A DNA stretch of 64,000 nt from Roseibaca sp. Y0-43 (GCF_020667835.1 NZ_JAFMPR010000001.1:1-64000), one strand, 5' to 3'; positions 33,906 to 43,499 are shown, counted from the first letter of the stretch. Notes: generated from the sequence alone by a model not told the origin. Program-made: numbers and translations.

Positions 33906-34025
33906 ATGTCACAAGAGGGGGATGGGGGGCGGGGCGGGGCTAATGTCTCCAAAGAGGACCTTGCGGCCTTTCATCCACGCTTTCGACGTGATGAGTTGCG
34001 ATCACTCTGGGCGAAAGGATCACCA
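33906..34025 (+). pseudogene. possible 5' remnant of a gene cut by the AT-rich insertion
   Basis: An ATG with a GAGGGG ribosome site opens a frame MSQEGDGGRGGANVSKEDL followed by FHPRFRRDELRSLWAKG, with normal local GC content. At about 34020 the sequence becomes AT-rich and the frame continues only as the antisense of the HNH gene, to 34163. The remainder of such a gene is not found beyond the insertion at 35030. It could equally be a chance ORF. Confidence 0.25.
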
Positions 34026-35021
34026 CCCATCGATCCATATAATCTGTGGTGGAACTGTAGTATTTTTGAAAAAATCAGGACATATAATTTCCTGAAAATC
34101 ACAAAGAACAACTGCGGGACCGATGCTTCTATGCTGCAAGCGGTCAGCTATTGGTTCGCCTAGCTCTAGCGCCTTTACAGATACTTTTTCAAAGCTTGTT
34201 GTAGCAGGATGCCGCATCTTGGAGTTTGGGAGGATCACAATATGATCGTAAATCTGTGCGACGGGAAAATAATCTACATCAAAGCGCATGAAGCCTAGAG
34301 TTGGGTTGATAGATCGACCCAAGTCATTATAGATTAAAAAATTCCAACTTGCTATGTCTTCATCTGGGCACATGATTTGTTGTCTTACGATATTGTAGAT
34401 GGATTGAAATACGAATGAGTATCCAAAATGCTTAAACCATAACCCATAAGCTGCGGTTAAAAAACCAACTCTGAGTCTTTGTTCATTTTCAAAGACAGGT
34501 ATTTTTGTTGTTATGGTTACGCTCGATATGTTCTCCCCCCGCGAAAAAGCACTGTAGTCGGTTGGGTTGGATCGATTTTTATCAGCATGAAATATGAGCT
34601 GTTTTTGTTCACCAATACTTAGATGGCCACTGATTTTTAACTTTCCTGATTTCAAAGTAGTTTTTTGTTTCTTTGGGTCCTGATGAAATGGAGCCTTCCC
34701 TTCGTTGATCTCTATCCAGTCAGAGAGACACCGTGTTTGCTTTCCGCCAAAGAAGCTGTTGCAGCTTTTGCACAGGAATGTTGTTGTCTTACCACCCCTT
34801 GACTCGGGAATAATGTGCTCTTCGGTAATATCTTTGCTTTCAATGCTATAATAGTTCAAGCAAGTTGGACAGCAAAACTCCCACTGTTTTTTCTGGTCAA
34901 ATCGCGCCAACTCTTGCGCCACTTCTCGCAAAAATCTATTTTGTGGGGCCTTTGGCAAAAGTCTTCTCGTATTACACTGTGATCCGATAGTCTTTTCTAC
35001 CTGAAATGATCTGTAAAACAT
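34020..35021 (-). CDS. HNH endonuclease-domain protein in an AT-rich insertion
   Basis: 333 residues. A zinc-HNH finger is visible at residues 50-92: CCPTCLNYY, then EEHIIPESRGG with the catalytic histidine region (His69), then LCKSCNSFFGGKQT. The remaining ~240 residues, rich in beta-type sequence, are not recognised. The gene is far more AT-rich than its neighbours and uses many A/T-ending codons, indicating recent transfer. No partner gene, integrase or direct repeat was found at its borders. Single-gene HNH cargo of this type is often defensive or selfish, but that is inference. Confidence 0.75.
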   Translation of the reverse strand: MFYRSFQVEKTIGSQCNTRRLLPKAPQNRFLREVAQELARFDQKKQWEFCCPTCLNYYSIESKDITEEHIIPESRGGKTTTFLCKSCNSFFGGKQTRCLSDWIEINEGKAPFHQDPKKQKTTLKSGKLKISGHLSIGEQKQLIFHADKNRSNPTDYSAFSRGENISSVTITTKIPVFENEQRLRVGFLTAAYGLWFKHFGYSFVFQSIYNIVRQQIMCPDEDIASWNFLIYNDLGRSINPTLGFMRFDVDYFPVAQIYDHIVILPNSKMRHPATTSFEKVSVKALELGEPIADRLQHRSIGPAVVLCDFQEIICPDFFKNTTVPPQIIWIDGW

Positions 35022-35113
35022 AGTGCCATTGTGGCTGTGACGGTCAGCTCTAACTCAAAACAGACGTTCACCCAACCGCCCGCGACGGCCGTGGCGCGGC
35101 TCTGCACAAACCC

Positions 35114-35950
35114 TCACACACCCGGCACCAGCTTGAACCCAAGCCCCTCGCGCTTCAACCGGTTGAACGCGGGCGATAGGAAGTGCCCGCCGGTGAACAG
35201 CGCGCGGTCGGCGTAGATTTCTTCCAGAAGCTGCCTGCGCGTATCCCGCGCGGTGTTCATGTCGATGTCGAACGCAATCGCCACATCCGGGTCCGCCAGT
35301 TGCAGCGCGGGCGCGTGGACGATGTCTCCCGCGTGAATGAGCATTTCACCGCCCGACTCCAACCGCCAACCCGCGTGCCCCGGCGTATGGCCCGGCAGGT
35401 CCATGAAGCTCAGCCCCGGCGCAACTTCGGACCCGTCCCGCGCCATCACCAGCCGGTCGTCATAGGCCGCCAGCACCGCCTGCGCCAGTTTCGCCCAATC
35501 GGCGATCCCGGACAAGGCGCGCTGGAAATGCGCGTCATCGGACCAGAAGGCGCGGTCGGCTTCGGTCACGTGCAGGGTGGCGTTGGGGAAGACCGCCGCG
35601 CCATCCGCCGTAATCATCCCCGCCACATGGTCGGGGTGCAGGTGCGTGGCCATCAGCGTGTCCACATCTTCAGGCGCGACGCCGAGTTCCGCCAATCCCT
35701 CGGCCAGAAAGCCACAGGTCGGCCCGAACAGGTCGCGCGGCCCCGCATCGGCCAGAATGGTGCGCCCGCTCATGCGGATCAGGACGGCGTTGAAATTGGT
35801 CTCGATCTGGGTCGCACCGGCGTCTGAGAGCAGCGCGCCGATCTGCGCTTCGTCGGTTTCGGGGAACAGGTCGGGCGTGAAGGTGGTCGCGCCATCGGTG
35901 ATGATGCTGACCTGTGCGTCGCCGATGGTTTGGGTGACGGTGCGGCTCAT
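35114..35950 (-). CDS. MBL-fold metallo-hydrolase
   Basis: 278 residues. The metal motif is canonical, MATHLHPDHVAGM, followed by FMDLPGHTPGHAGWRL and MLIHAGDIVHAPA with the bridging aspartate, and a last histidine near the C-terminus (GGHF). No signal peptide. The family covers lactonases, glyoxalase-like and other hydrolases; specificity not assignable. The start at 35950 gives MSRTVTQTIGDAQVSII. Its own unit, between the HNH insertion and the DUF6476-like gene. Confidence 0.85.
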   Translation of the reverse strand: MSRTVTQTIGDAQVSIITDGATTFTPDLFPETDEAQIGALLSDAGATQIETNFNAVLIRMSGRTILADAGPRDLFGPTCGFLAEGLAELGVAPEDVDTLMATHLHPDHVAGMITADGAAVFPNATLHVTEADRAFWSDDAHFQRALSGIADWAKLAQAVLAAYDDRLVMARDGSEVAPGLSFMDLPGHTPGHAGWRLESGGEMLIHAGDIVHAPALQLADPDVAIAFDIDMNTARDTRRQLLEEIYADRALFTGGHFLSPAFNRLKREGLGFKLVPGV

Positions 35951-36022
35951 GGCTCCTCCGGGGGTGTCTTTCGCCCCATGGTAGTGGGCGCGCGGCAGCG
36001 CATCAATCCCGCTCTTGCCCGC

Positions 36023-36328
36023 TCAGGGCAGCGCGATGCGATGGGCCAGCGCGCCCGTGGCGCGGTCGAACAGCAGGATTTCGCCCTCGGCCAGCACCAA
36101 CACCCAGTCGCGCGCCAAGGTCACGGCTTCTGGCGAGGTGCCCTCGGGCAGCGCGACGCTGTCCGGCAGGGCCAAGGGGGCGGGCGCCTGCGACAGGCGC
36201 GCCACCAGCAGCCCCACGATCAGCACCAGCCCCGCGATCATCACCGTCGTTAAAATCACCACCAGCCGCTTGACGAAGCGCACATCGGGGGGCATGGCGA
36301 GGTCTTCACCGTCTGGGGGCATGGACAT
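36023..36328 (-). CDS. small single-pass membrane protein, DUF6476-like
   Basis: 101 residues at this start; a start 33 bases downstream with GGTGAAG upstream is also possible. After PPDVRFVKRL there is one transmembrane helix (VVILTTVMIAGLVLIVGLLVA), then a short periplasmic domain with WVLVLAEGEILLFDRATG. This plan matches a small Rhodobacterales family found beside rluD. It is divergent from the rluD-type gene; the two start codons share the CATG at 36326-36329. Function unknown. Confidence 0.75.
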   Translation of the reverse strand: MSMPPDGEDLAMPPDVRFVKRLVVILTTVMIAGLVLIVGLLVARLSQAPAPLALPDSVALPEGTSPEAVTLARDWVLVLAEGEILLFDRATGALAHRIALP

Positions 36329-37364
36329 GGCAGAGGCACCTTTCACCGAATTGCAGGTCGTGATCGCAGCCGACCCGCCTGCCCGGCTTGATAAGGCCTT
36401 GGCGCGCGATGTGCCAGAAGAAGCGGCGCTGTCGCGCTCACGGCTGGCGCGGATGATTGCCGAGGGCTGCGTGTGGCGGGCGGGCCGCGTTCTGGATGAC
36501 CCGCGCGCGAAAGTGGCCGAGGGCGAGGTGCTTGTCCTGCGGCTGGAGGCGGCGGCAGAGGTCGAGACCGTCGCACAAGAGATCGCTTTGGACGTGATCT
36601 ATGAAGATGACGCGCTGATCGTGGTGAACAAGCCCGCGGGCATGGTCGTGCACCCGGCCCCCGGTTCGCCTGACCGCACGCTTGTGAATGCGCTTTTGCA
36701 CCATTGCGCCGACAGCCTGTCGGGCATTGGCGGCGAAAAGCGGCCCGGCATCGTGCACCGCATTGACAAGGACACGTCGGGCCTGCTGGTCGTGGCGAAG
36801 TCGGATCATGCGCATCACCACCTGGCCGCGCAATTCGAGCGCCACAGCGTGATGCGGCGCTACCTGGCGCTGGCCCATGGCCTGCCCGATGCGGGTGATC
36901 CGCGCCTGCGCGGCGTGCGCGGCGCGAGTTTCGAGGCCGGGAATATCCTGAAACTCACCTCGCAACTGGCCCGGCACAAGACCGACCGGCAGAAACAGGC
37001 CGTGGTCTGGTCGAACGGGCGGCACGCGGTCACGCGCGCACGGGTGCTGGAAGCGTTCGGCACGCCCCCGGCCCTGTCGCTTTTGGAATGCTGGCTGGAA
37101 ACCGGGCGCACGCACCAGATCCGGGTGCACCTGGCCCATGCCGGTCACGGGCTTGTGGGCGACCCGGTCTATGGCGGGCGACGCAAGCTGTCAGAGGCCG
37201 CCTTGGGCGCGCAGGCCGTGGCGGCGGTGGCGGCTTTTCCGCGTCAGGCGCTTCATGCCGAAACCTTGGGCTTTGAACATCCCGACACGGGCGAGATGCT
37301 TGAATTTCACGCCCCCCTGCCCGAGGATATGCAAAACCTGATCGACATACTGCCCCGCGCCTGA
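36327..37364 (+). CDS. RluA-family pseudouridine synthase, RluD-like
   Basis: 345 residues from the ATG with GGGGG seven bases upstream; an ATG six bases earlier is the alternative. An S4 RNA-binding domain lies at about 15-75, followed by the catalytic domain with the RluA motif HRIDKDTSGLLVVAK containing the nucleophilic aspartate, then LLECWLETGRTHQIRVHLA and GHGLVGDPVYG. RluD modifies U1911/1915/1917 of 23S helix 69; the exact target here is inferred from overall length and the presence of the S4 domain. Located just upstream of rpoH. Confidence 0.92.
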   Translation: MAEAPFTELQVVIAADPPARLDKALARDVPEEAALSRSRLARMIAEGCVWRAGRVLDDPRAKVAEGEVLVLRLEAAAEVETVAQEIALDVIYEDDALIVVNKPAGMVVHPAPGSPDRTLVNALLHHCADSLSGIGGEKRPGIVHRIDKDTSGLLVVAKSDHAHHHLAAQFERHSVMRRYLALAHGLPDAGDPRLRGVRGASFEAGNILKLTSQLARHKTDRQKQAVVWSNGRHAVTRARVLEAFGTPPALSLLECWLETGRTHQIRVHLAHAGHGLVGDPVYGGRRKLSEAALGAQAVAAVAAFPRQALHAETLGFEHPDTGEMLEFHAPLPEDMQNLIDILPRA

Positions 37365-37398
37365 GCGATTAACGCTTTCGTGACGCTTTGTTGCAATA

Positions 37399-37427
37399 CT
37401 TGCACGCGCGGGGGGCGGTCCCTATTT
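37399..37427 (+). promoter_or_regulatory. heat-shock (sigma-32 type) promoter candidate for rpoH
   Basis: CTTGCAC, a 14-base spacer, then CCCTATTT, compared with the sigma-32 consensus CTTGAAA-N11-16-CCCCATNT. Transcription would start about 20 bases before the rpoH ATG. Suggests that RpoH controls its own gene. Confidence 0.5.
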
Positions 37428-37453
37428 CTGACGGCCACAGAGGAGAGTTTCGC

Positions 37454-38350
37454 ATGAGCAGCTACGCAAATCTGCCGGCCCCAAGCCCGGAACAGGGTCT
37501 GAACCGTTATTTGCAGGAAATCCGCCGCTTCCCCATGCTGGAGCCGGAACAGGAATACATGCTCGCGAAACGCTGGGTGGACCATCAGGACACCGACGCG
37601 GCGCACCAGCTTGTGACCAGCCATCTGCGGTTGGCTGCCAAGATCGCCATGGGCTACCGGGGCTACGGGCTGCCGCAGGCAGAGGTGATTTCAGAGGCGA
37701 ATGTGGGCCTGATGCAGGCGGTCAAGCGCTTCGACCCGGAAAAGGGCTTTCGTCTGGCCACCTATGCCATGTGGTGGATCCGCGCCAGCATCCAGGAATA
37801 TATCCTGCGGTCGTGGTCGCTTGTGAAGCTGGGCACGACCAGCGCGCAGAAAAAACTGTTCTTCAACCTGCGCAAGGCCAAGAACCGCATCGGTGCGCTG
37901 GAAGACGGCGATTTGCGGCCGGAAAACGTGGCCAAGATCGCCCATGACCTGAACGTGACCGAGGAAGAGGTCATCTCGATGAACCGACGCCTGTCGGGCG
38001 GGGATTCGTCGCTGAACGCCACGGTCGGCACCGAAGAGGGTGCAGCAAGCTGGCAGGATTGGCTGGAAGATGAGAATGCCAACCAGGCAGAGGACTATGC
38101 CGAGCGCGACGAACTGGACCTGCGCCGCGAATTGCTGGCAGAGGCGATGGATGCGCTGAACGACCGCGAACGCGACGTTCTGACCCAGCGCCGGCTGAGC
38201 GATGACCCGGTCACGCTGGAAGATCTGTCGCAACGCTACGACGTCTCGCGCGAGCGCATCCGCCAGATCGAGGTGCGCGCGTTCGAGAAACTGCAAGCAC
38301 GGATGCGCACGCTCGCGCGCGAAAAGGGCATCGTGGTTCCCGTAACGTAA
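37454..38350 (+). CDS. rpoH: RNA polymerase heat-shock sigma factor RpoH
   Basis: 298 residues from an ATG with GAGGAG upstream. Region 1.2/2 includes LNRYLQEIRRFPMLEPEQEY and the core-binding EANVGLMQAVKRFDPEKGFR. The RpoH box region is QKKLFFNLRKAKNRIG. Region 4.2 is LEDLSQRYDVSRERIRQIEVRAF. Members direct RNA polymerase to heat-shock promoters. Many Rhodobacterales have two RpoH paralogues; this one cannot be placed as I or II by eye. A heat-shock promoter candidate precedes it and an intrinsic terminator follows. Confidence 0.95.
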   Translation: MSSYANLPAPSPEQGLNRYLQEIRRFPMLEPEQEYMLAKRWVDHQDTDAAHQLVTSHLRLAAKIAMGYRGYGLPQAEVISEANVGLMQAVKRFDPEKGFRLATYAMWWIRASIQEYILRSWSLVKLGTTSAQKKLFFNLRKAKNRIGALEDGDLRPENVAKIAHDLNVTEEEVISMNRRLSGGDSSLNATVGTEEGAASWQDWLEDENANQAEDYAERDELDLRRELLAEAMDALNDRERDVLTQRRLSDDPVTLEDLSQRYDVSRERIRQIEVRAFEKLQARMRTLAREKGIVVPVT

Positions 38351-38411
38351 GCGCCCTGAAAGCCTCGGATCGTGGGACGGAAACGCGCGCCCGCGAAAGA
38401 CGCATATAACA

Positions 38412-38439
38412 AAAGCCCGCACTGGCCTTTGCGGGCTTT
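38412..38439. terminator. intrinsic terminator after rpoH
   Basis: AAAGCCCGCA-CTGGCCTT-TGCGGGCTTT followed by ATTTG: a 10-bp stem serving rpoH and the convergent sdhAF4-like gene. Confidence 0.85.
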
Positions 38440-38475
38440 ATTTGTTTGCAGGCACCGCCCCGGCACCGACAACGC

Positions 38476-38700
38476 TCAGAAATCGACCGCGATGCCCTTC
38501 TTCTCCCAATCGCCATAGCGCACGGGTTCCGGCCCCTTGCGCCCGCCCAATTCACGCGGCAGCGCCAGCTCTTGCGCGGCGGCGCGGCGGGCGTCGGCCT
38601 CTGCCAGCGCCCGCTGGGCGGCTTCGGGCAGCGTGGCGCGGCGGGCGGCTTCGTCTTCCGGGCTCAGGGGTTCGGGCGCGATCTCGGGCTGGTCGGGCAT
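38476..38700 (-). CDS. DUF1674 / succinate dehydrogenase assembly factor 4 family protein
   Basis: 74 residues from MPDQPEIAPEPL; the longer frame overlaps the divergent ribosome site region. The diagnostic C-terminus GRKGPEPVRYGDWEKKGI is intact, preceded by an Ala/Glu-rich helical segment. The eukaryotic homologue Sdh8/SDHAF4 binds flavinated SdhA. No sdh genes are in the window. Divergent from rsmB. Confidence 0.88.
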   Translation of the reverse strand: MPDQPEIAPEPLSPEDEAARRATLPEAAQRALAEADARRAAAQELALPRELGGRKGPEPVRYGDWEKKGIAVDF

Positions 38701-38773
38701 GTCTGTCAGGGTCGCTCTGCTTGTCTTGTCCTCTGGCGTGATATACCGCAGCGGCACAAAAGGACAAGAAACC

Positions 38774-40042
38774 ATGGCCGATACCCTGCCCTCTCACGCA
38801 CCCCGCACCGCTGCCCATGCGCTTGTCATGGCGGTTGTGACCGAGGGGCGCAGCTTGGCCGAAGTGCAGCCGCAGGCCTTCACGTCCCTGCCGCCAGAGG
38901 GGCAGGCCCGCGCCGCGCGGCTGGCGCTGGCAGGCTTTCGCCATATGGACCGCGCCGACCACCTGCTGCGCGCGCCCCTGCGCAAAACCCCGCCCGACCC
39001 GGTGCTTTGGGCCTTGCGGCTGGCGGTGACGGAAATGGGCGCGATGGGCGCGCCTGCGCATGGCGTCATTAACGATACGGTTGGGATGCTGAAACGCAGC
39101 CAGCCGAAATTCGCAAGTCTTGCCAATGCCGTGCTGCGCCGCGTGGCAGATACCCTGCCGCAAGACTGGGACGCCGCCCCACCCCCGCGCCTTCCCGGCT
39201 GGCTGCGTGGCGCGTTGCAAAACGCCTATGGCACCGCCGTGACCCAAGCGATCGAGGCCGCGCAGGAAGCCATCCCGCCCTTGGACCTGACCCTGCGCGG
39301 CACCCGGCCCGACGGGTTGGAAGGCGTCGCGCTTCCGACCGGCAGCCTGCGCCTGCCGGCGGGCCAGCAGGTCAGCGCGCTGCCGGGCTATGCCGAGGGG
39401 GCCTTCTGGGTGCAGGATGCCGCCAGCGCCCTGCCCGCGCGCTGGCTGAGCGGGCATAAACGCGTGCTGGACCTGTGCGCCGCGCCGGGCGGCAAGACCA
39501 TGCAGCTTGCAGCCCTTGGCGCGGATGTGACCGCGCTGGACGTGTCGGACGCGCGGCTTGCCCGCCTGCGCGCGAACCTGAAGCGCACAGGTCTGGCCGC
39601 CCAGATCGTCTGCGCCGATGCGCTGACATGGACGCCGGACCAGCCCTTCGACGCGGTGCTGCTGGATGCGCCCTGTTCGGCCACCGGCACCATGCGCCGT
39701 CACCCGGAATTGCCGCTTCTGAAAACCAAGGACGGGCTGCGCGAGTTGCGCGCGTTGCAGGCGGCGCTTTTGGACCGGGTGCTCGAGCCCGCGCAGGGCG
39801 TGCTTAGACCGGGCGGAGAAGTGGTCTATTGCACCTGCTCGCTTTTGCCCGCCGAGGGGGAAGAACAGATCAAGGCCGCGCTCGCACGCCACCCCGGCGC
39901 GCGCTTGGTGCATCGGCCCATTCCGGGCCTGCCCACCGCGTGGCAAAGCCCCGATGGGCCGATCCGCACGCGGCCCGATTACTGGCCCGATCTGGGCGGG
40001 CTGGACGGGTTCTACATGGCGCTGTTGACTGTGCCGCAATAG
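38774..40042 (+). CDS. rsmB: 16S rRNA m5C methyltransferase, RsmB/Sun family
   Basis: 422 residues. The N-terminal ~135 residues are a NusB-like RNA-binding domain (AAHALVMAVVTEGRSL, INDTVGMLKRSQPKFASLANAVLRR). The methyltransferase domain has DLCAAPGGKTMQLA (SAM), LLDAPCSATGTMRRHPE, and the catalytic cysteine in VVYCTCSLLPAEGE. RsmB methylates C967 in 16S rRNA in E. coli. AAGGACAA precedes the start. First gene of a long plus-strand run to mutL. Confidence 0.93.
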   Translation: MADTLPSHAPRTAAHALVMAVVTEGRSLAEVQPQAFTSLPPEGQARAARLALAGFRHMDRADHLLRAPLRKTPPDPVLWALRLAVTEMGAMGAPAHGVINDTVGMLKRSQPKFASLANAVLRRVADTLPQDWDAAPPPRLPGWLRGALQNAYGTAVTQAIEAAQEAIPPLDLTLRGTRPDGLEGVALPTGSLRLPAGQQVSALPGYAEGAFWVQDAASALPARWLSGHKRVLDLCAAPGGKTMQLAALGADVTALDVSDARLARLRANLKRTGLAAQIVCADALTWTPDQPFDAVLLDAPCSATGTMRRHPELPLLKTKDGLRELRALQAALLDRVLEPAQGVLRPGGEVVYCTCSLLPAEGEEQIKAALARHPGARLVHRPIPGLPTAWQSPDGPIRTRPDYWPDLGGLDGFYMALLTVPQ

Positions 40043-40187
40043 CGCCATGGGCGGTGACAGCGAAGCGCACAGCCTGTATGCTGCCCCCAAGGGCGAGAGG
40101 CACGCCCAAGACATGCAGACTGGCACGACAAAGGGCATGGCACAGGTGAGCAGGCCAGCGTCATCGGGAACCGAGCGCGTCAGCGCC

Positions 40188-41888
40188 ATGGACAGGCTGG
40201 CCGCGCGCTGGCTGGGGCGGGTGCGCGCGCCCTTGGCCATCACCTCGCAGCCAGAGCCGCGCAGCCTTGGGGTCTTTGCGCGCGGGCAGCAAATGCTGGC
40301 GGGCAATTTCCTTGTGGCGGGCGAATTGTTACAGGCGCAAGGCACCGTGCCCTTCGACGCCGCCACGCCAGAAGCGGTGGACGAGTTACAAGGCTTCGCA
40401 TGGCTGGATCACCTGGCCGCAGTGGGCGACAGGCCGGCGCGCGATCTGGCACAGGCGGGGCTGGCAGACTGGATGCGCCGCTACGGACGCGGCAGTGGGC
40501 CAGGCTGGGCACCGGGCATCGCCGGACGGCGGCTGATCCGGCTGATAAGCCACGCGGTGTTCCTGCTGCAAGGCAGCGACGGGCCGGACCAGACGGCGTT
40601 CCTGCGGATGCTGGCACATCATGCTACCTACCTGTCCAAGCGCGCCGCCCATGCCGCCCCCGGCCTGCCTCGGATAGAGGCACGCACGGGGCTTTTATAC
40701 GCGGCCCTGTCGCTGGAAGGCTGGGAAAATCGCGCCTTGGGCGTGGTCACGGCGCTGACCCGCGATTGCGACAGCCAAATCGGGGCGGATGGCGGTCTGG
40801 CCACGCGCAACCCCGAGGAACTTCTGGACGTGTTCGAATGCCTTGGCTGGGCGGGGCAATTGCTGGCCGAGAATGGCCAGCCTATCCCCGACGGCTTGGG
40901 CGATGTCATGGGCCGGATCGCGGCCGCGCTGCGCTGCCTGCGCCATGCCGATGGTGGTCTGATGCGCTGCCATGGCGGCGGGCGCGGGCGCGAGGGGGCG
41001 CTGGCGGCGGCGCTGGCCACGCATGACGCGCTGTCGAACCTGCCGCCCGCCCCTGCGCCCGAGCGGGCGATGGGCTATGTGCGGCTGGCCGCGGGCCGCA
41101 CCAGCGTGATCGCCGACGCCGCCCCCCCGCCGCTGAAAGCCGCGCCCGGCCGCGCCCATGCCGCGACGCTCGCGTTCGAGCTGACCTCGAACCGCCGCCC
41201 GGTGATCGTGTCCTGCGGCGACGGGCGCAGCTTCGGCCCCGAATGGCACCGCGCCAGCCGCGCCACCGCCAGCCATTCCACGCTGGCGCTGGAAGGGTAT
41301 TCCTCTGCCCGCTTCGGCACCCCCGGCGGGCGGCGGCTGGAACTGACCGACGGGCCGCGCGCGGTCGGTGTCGAGTTTCGGCACACACCCTATGCGCGCG
41401 CCGTGGCGCTCAGCCATGACGGCTATGGCGAAAGCCACGGGCTGGAACACCTGCGCTATCTGGACCTGTCGGCGGATGGCCGGGTGCTGTCGGGCGAAGA
41501 TATCCTGATCGCCACGGGCCGCCCCGCGCAAAAGCGGTTTGACGAGGTGGCCGCGCGCATGGGCGGCGGCATCGCCTATGCGCTGCGCTTCCATCTGCAC
41601 CCAGAGGTCGAGGCCTCGCTCGACATGAACGGCACCGCCGTGTCGCTGGCGCTGCGCTCGGGCGAGATCTGGGTCATGCGCGCCGAAGGGGCCACATTGG
41701 CGCTGGCCCCGTCGGTCTATCTGGAAAAAGGCCGACTGAAGCCGCGCGCGGCACAACAGATTGTGTTGTCCTTGCGCGCAACAAGCTATACCAGCCAGAC
41801 CAACTGGACTTTGGCCAAGGCGCATGACACGCCGACCGCGTTGCGCGACCATGCGCAGGACGACATCTTGGCCGTGCCCGACCTGTGA
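40188..41888 (+). CDS. heparinase II/III family protein
   Basis: About 566 residues from this ATG; in-frame ATGs at 40047 and 40137 cannot be excluded. Conserved sequence begins with ITSQPEPRSLGVFARG. The N-terminal two thirds form an alpha-toroid (LISHAVFLLQG, LEGWENRALGVVTALTRDCDSQIGADGG), and the C-terminal third is beta-rich (RATASHSTLALEGYSSARFG, a region bearing the family histidine). Related to polysaccharide lyases, but Rhodobacterales members lie in this rsmB-purH context and have no known substrate. No signal peptide is seen. Confidence 0.85.
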   Translation: MDRLAARWLGRVRAPLAITSQPEPRSLGVFARGQQMLAGNFLVAGELLQAQGTVPFDAATPEAVDELQGFAWLDHLAAVGDRPARDLAQAGLADWMRRYGRGSGPGWAPGIAGRRLIRLISHAVFLLQGSDGPDQTAFLRMLAHHATYLSKRAAHAAPGLPRIEARTGLLYAALSLEGWENRALGVVTALTRDCDSQIGADGGLATRNPEELLDVFECLGWAGQLLAENGQPIPDGLGDVMGRIAAALRCLRHADGGLMRCHGGGRGREGALAAALATHDALSNLPPAPAPERAMGYVRLAAGRTSVIADAAPPPLKAAPGRAHAATLAFELTSNRRPVIVSCGDGRSFGPEWHRASRATASHSTLALEGYSSARFGTPGGRRLELTDGPRAVGVEFRHTPYARAVALSHDGYGESHGLEHLRYLDLSADGRVLSGEDILIATGRPAQKRFDEVAARMGGGIAYALRFHLHPEVEASLDMNGTAVSLALRSGEIWVMRAEGATLALAPSVYLEKGRLKPRAAQQIVLSLRATSYTSQTNWTLAKAHDTPTALRDHAQDDILAVPDL

Positions 41889-41909
41889 TGCTGCAAAAGG
41901 ACTGCCCCG

Positions 41910-43499
41910 ATGACCGACCTTGTTCCACTCAAGCGCGCGCTGATCTCTGTTTCTGACAAGACCGGCCTGATCGACCTTGCCAAGGCGCTGGCCGCGCGCA
42001 AGGTGGACCTGATTTCAACCGGGGGCACGGCGCGGGCGCTGCGCGAAGCGGGGCTTGCGGTGCGCGATGTGTCGGACCTGACGGGCTTTCCCGAAATGAT
42101 GGACGGGCGCGTCAAAACCCTGCACCCCATGGTGCATGGCGGGCTGCTGGCGCTGCGCGACAACGAGGAACATGTCGGTGCGATGCAGGCGCACGGGATC
42201 GAGGCGATCGACCTGCTGGTGGTCAACCTGTACCCGTTCGAGGAAACCGTCGCGCGCGGCGCCGACTATGCCGAGGCGATCGAGAATATCGACATCGGCG
42301 GCCCGGCGATGATTCGCGCCGCCGCCAAGAACCACGGCTTTGTCAGCGTCGTGACCGACCCCGAAGACTACATCCCCCTGCTGTCGGAACTGGATGCGAA
42401 CGAGGGCCGCACGCGTATGGCGTTTCGCCAGACGCTCGCGCAGCGCGCCTATGCGCGCACGGCGGCTTATGACGCCGCCGTGTCCACATGGATGGCGGGC
42501 GCGATTGCCGACCCCGCGCCGCGCCGCCGGGCCTTTGCCGGAACGCTGGCGCAAACCCTGCGCTATGGCGAGAACCCGCACCAGCAGGCCGCGTTCTACC
42601 GCGATGGCAGCGACCGCCCCGGCGTGGCAACTGCCAAGCAGCATCAGGGCAAAGAGCTGAGCTACAACAACATCAACGACACCGATGCGGCGTTCGAGTT
42701 GGTGTCGGAATTCCTGCCCGCTGATGGCCCTGCCTGTGCGATCATCAAGCACGCCAACCCCTGCGGCGTGGCGCGCGGCGCAACCTTGGCCGAGGCCTAT
42801 GGCCGCGCCTATGATTGCGACCGCACATCGGCCTTTGGCGGCATCATCGCGCTGAACACGCGGCTGGATCTGGAAACGGCGAAAGCGATCACCGGCATCT
42901 TCACAGAGGTCGTGATCGCACCCGGCGCCGATGACGACGCCATCGCGCATTTCGCCACCAAGAAGAACCTGCGCCTGTTGACCACCAAGGGGCTGGCCAA
43001 TCCCGGCGCGCCGGGGCTGGCGTTCAAGCAGGTGTCGGGCGGGTTTCTGGTCCAAGACCGCGACAATGGCATGATCGGGCTGGACGATCTGCGCGTTGTC
43101 ACCAAGCGCGCGCCCTCGGACAAGGAACTGGCCGATATGCTGTTCGCGTGGAAGGTCGCCAAGCACGTCAAGTCGAACGCGATCGTCTACGTCAAGGACC
43201 AGGCCACCGTGGGCGTCGGCGCGGGCCAGATGAGCCGGGTCGATTCGACCCGCATCGCCGCGCGCAAATCGCAGGACATGGCCGAAGTGCTGGGGCTGGA
43301 TGCGCCGCTTACGCAAGGCTCTGTCGTGGCCTCTGACGCGTTCTTCCCCTTCGCCGACGGCCTGCTGACGGCGGCAGAGGCGGGCGCGACTGCGCTGATC
43401 CAGCCCGGCGGGTCCATGCGCGATGACGAGGTGATCGCGGCGGCGGATGAAGCTGGCCTTGCCATGGTCTTTACCGGGCAGCGGCACTTCCGGCACTAA
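41910..43499 (+). CDS. purH: bifunctional AICAR transformylase/IMP cyclohydrolase
   Basis: 529 residues, the usual length. The IMP cyclohydrolase half holds [31 protein letters not shown] and [17 protein letters not shown]. The transformylase half includes [18 protein letters not shown] and [12 protein letters not shown] with the catalytic Lys-His, and ends [20 protein letters not shown]. Carries out the last two steps of IMP synthesis. Begins 21 bases after the heparinase gene. Confidence 0.97.
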   Translation: MTDLVPLKRALISVSDKTGLIDLAKALAARKVDLISTGGTARALREAGLAVRDVSDLTGFPEMMDGRVKTLHPMVHGGLLALRDNEEHVGAMQAHGIEAIDLLVVNLYPFEETVARGADYAEAIENIDIGGPAMIRAAAKNHGFVSVVTDPEDYIPLLSELDANEGRTRMAFRQTLAQRAYARTAAYDAAVSTWMAGAIADPAPRRRAFAGTLAQTLRYGENPHQQAAFYRDGSDRPGVATAKQHQGKELSYNNINDTDAAFELVSEFLPADGPACAIIKHANPCGVARGATLAEAYGRAYDCDRTSAFGGIIALNTRLDLETAKAITGIFTEVVIAPGADDDAIAHFATKKNLRLLTTKGLANPGAPGLAFKQVSGGFLVQDRDNGMIGLDDLRVVTKRAPSDKELADMLFAWKVAKHVKSNAIVYVKDQATVGVGAGQMSRVDSTRIAARKSQDMAEVLGLDAPLTQGSVVASDAFFPFADGLLTAAEAGATALIQPGGSMRDDEVIAAADEAGLAMVFTGQRHFRH

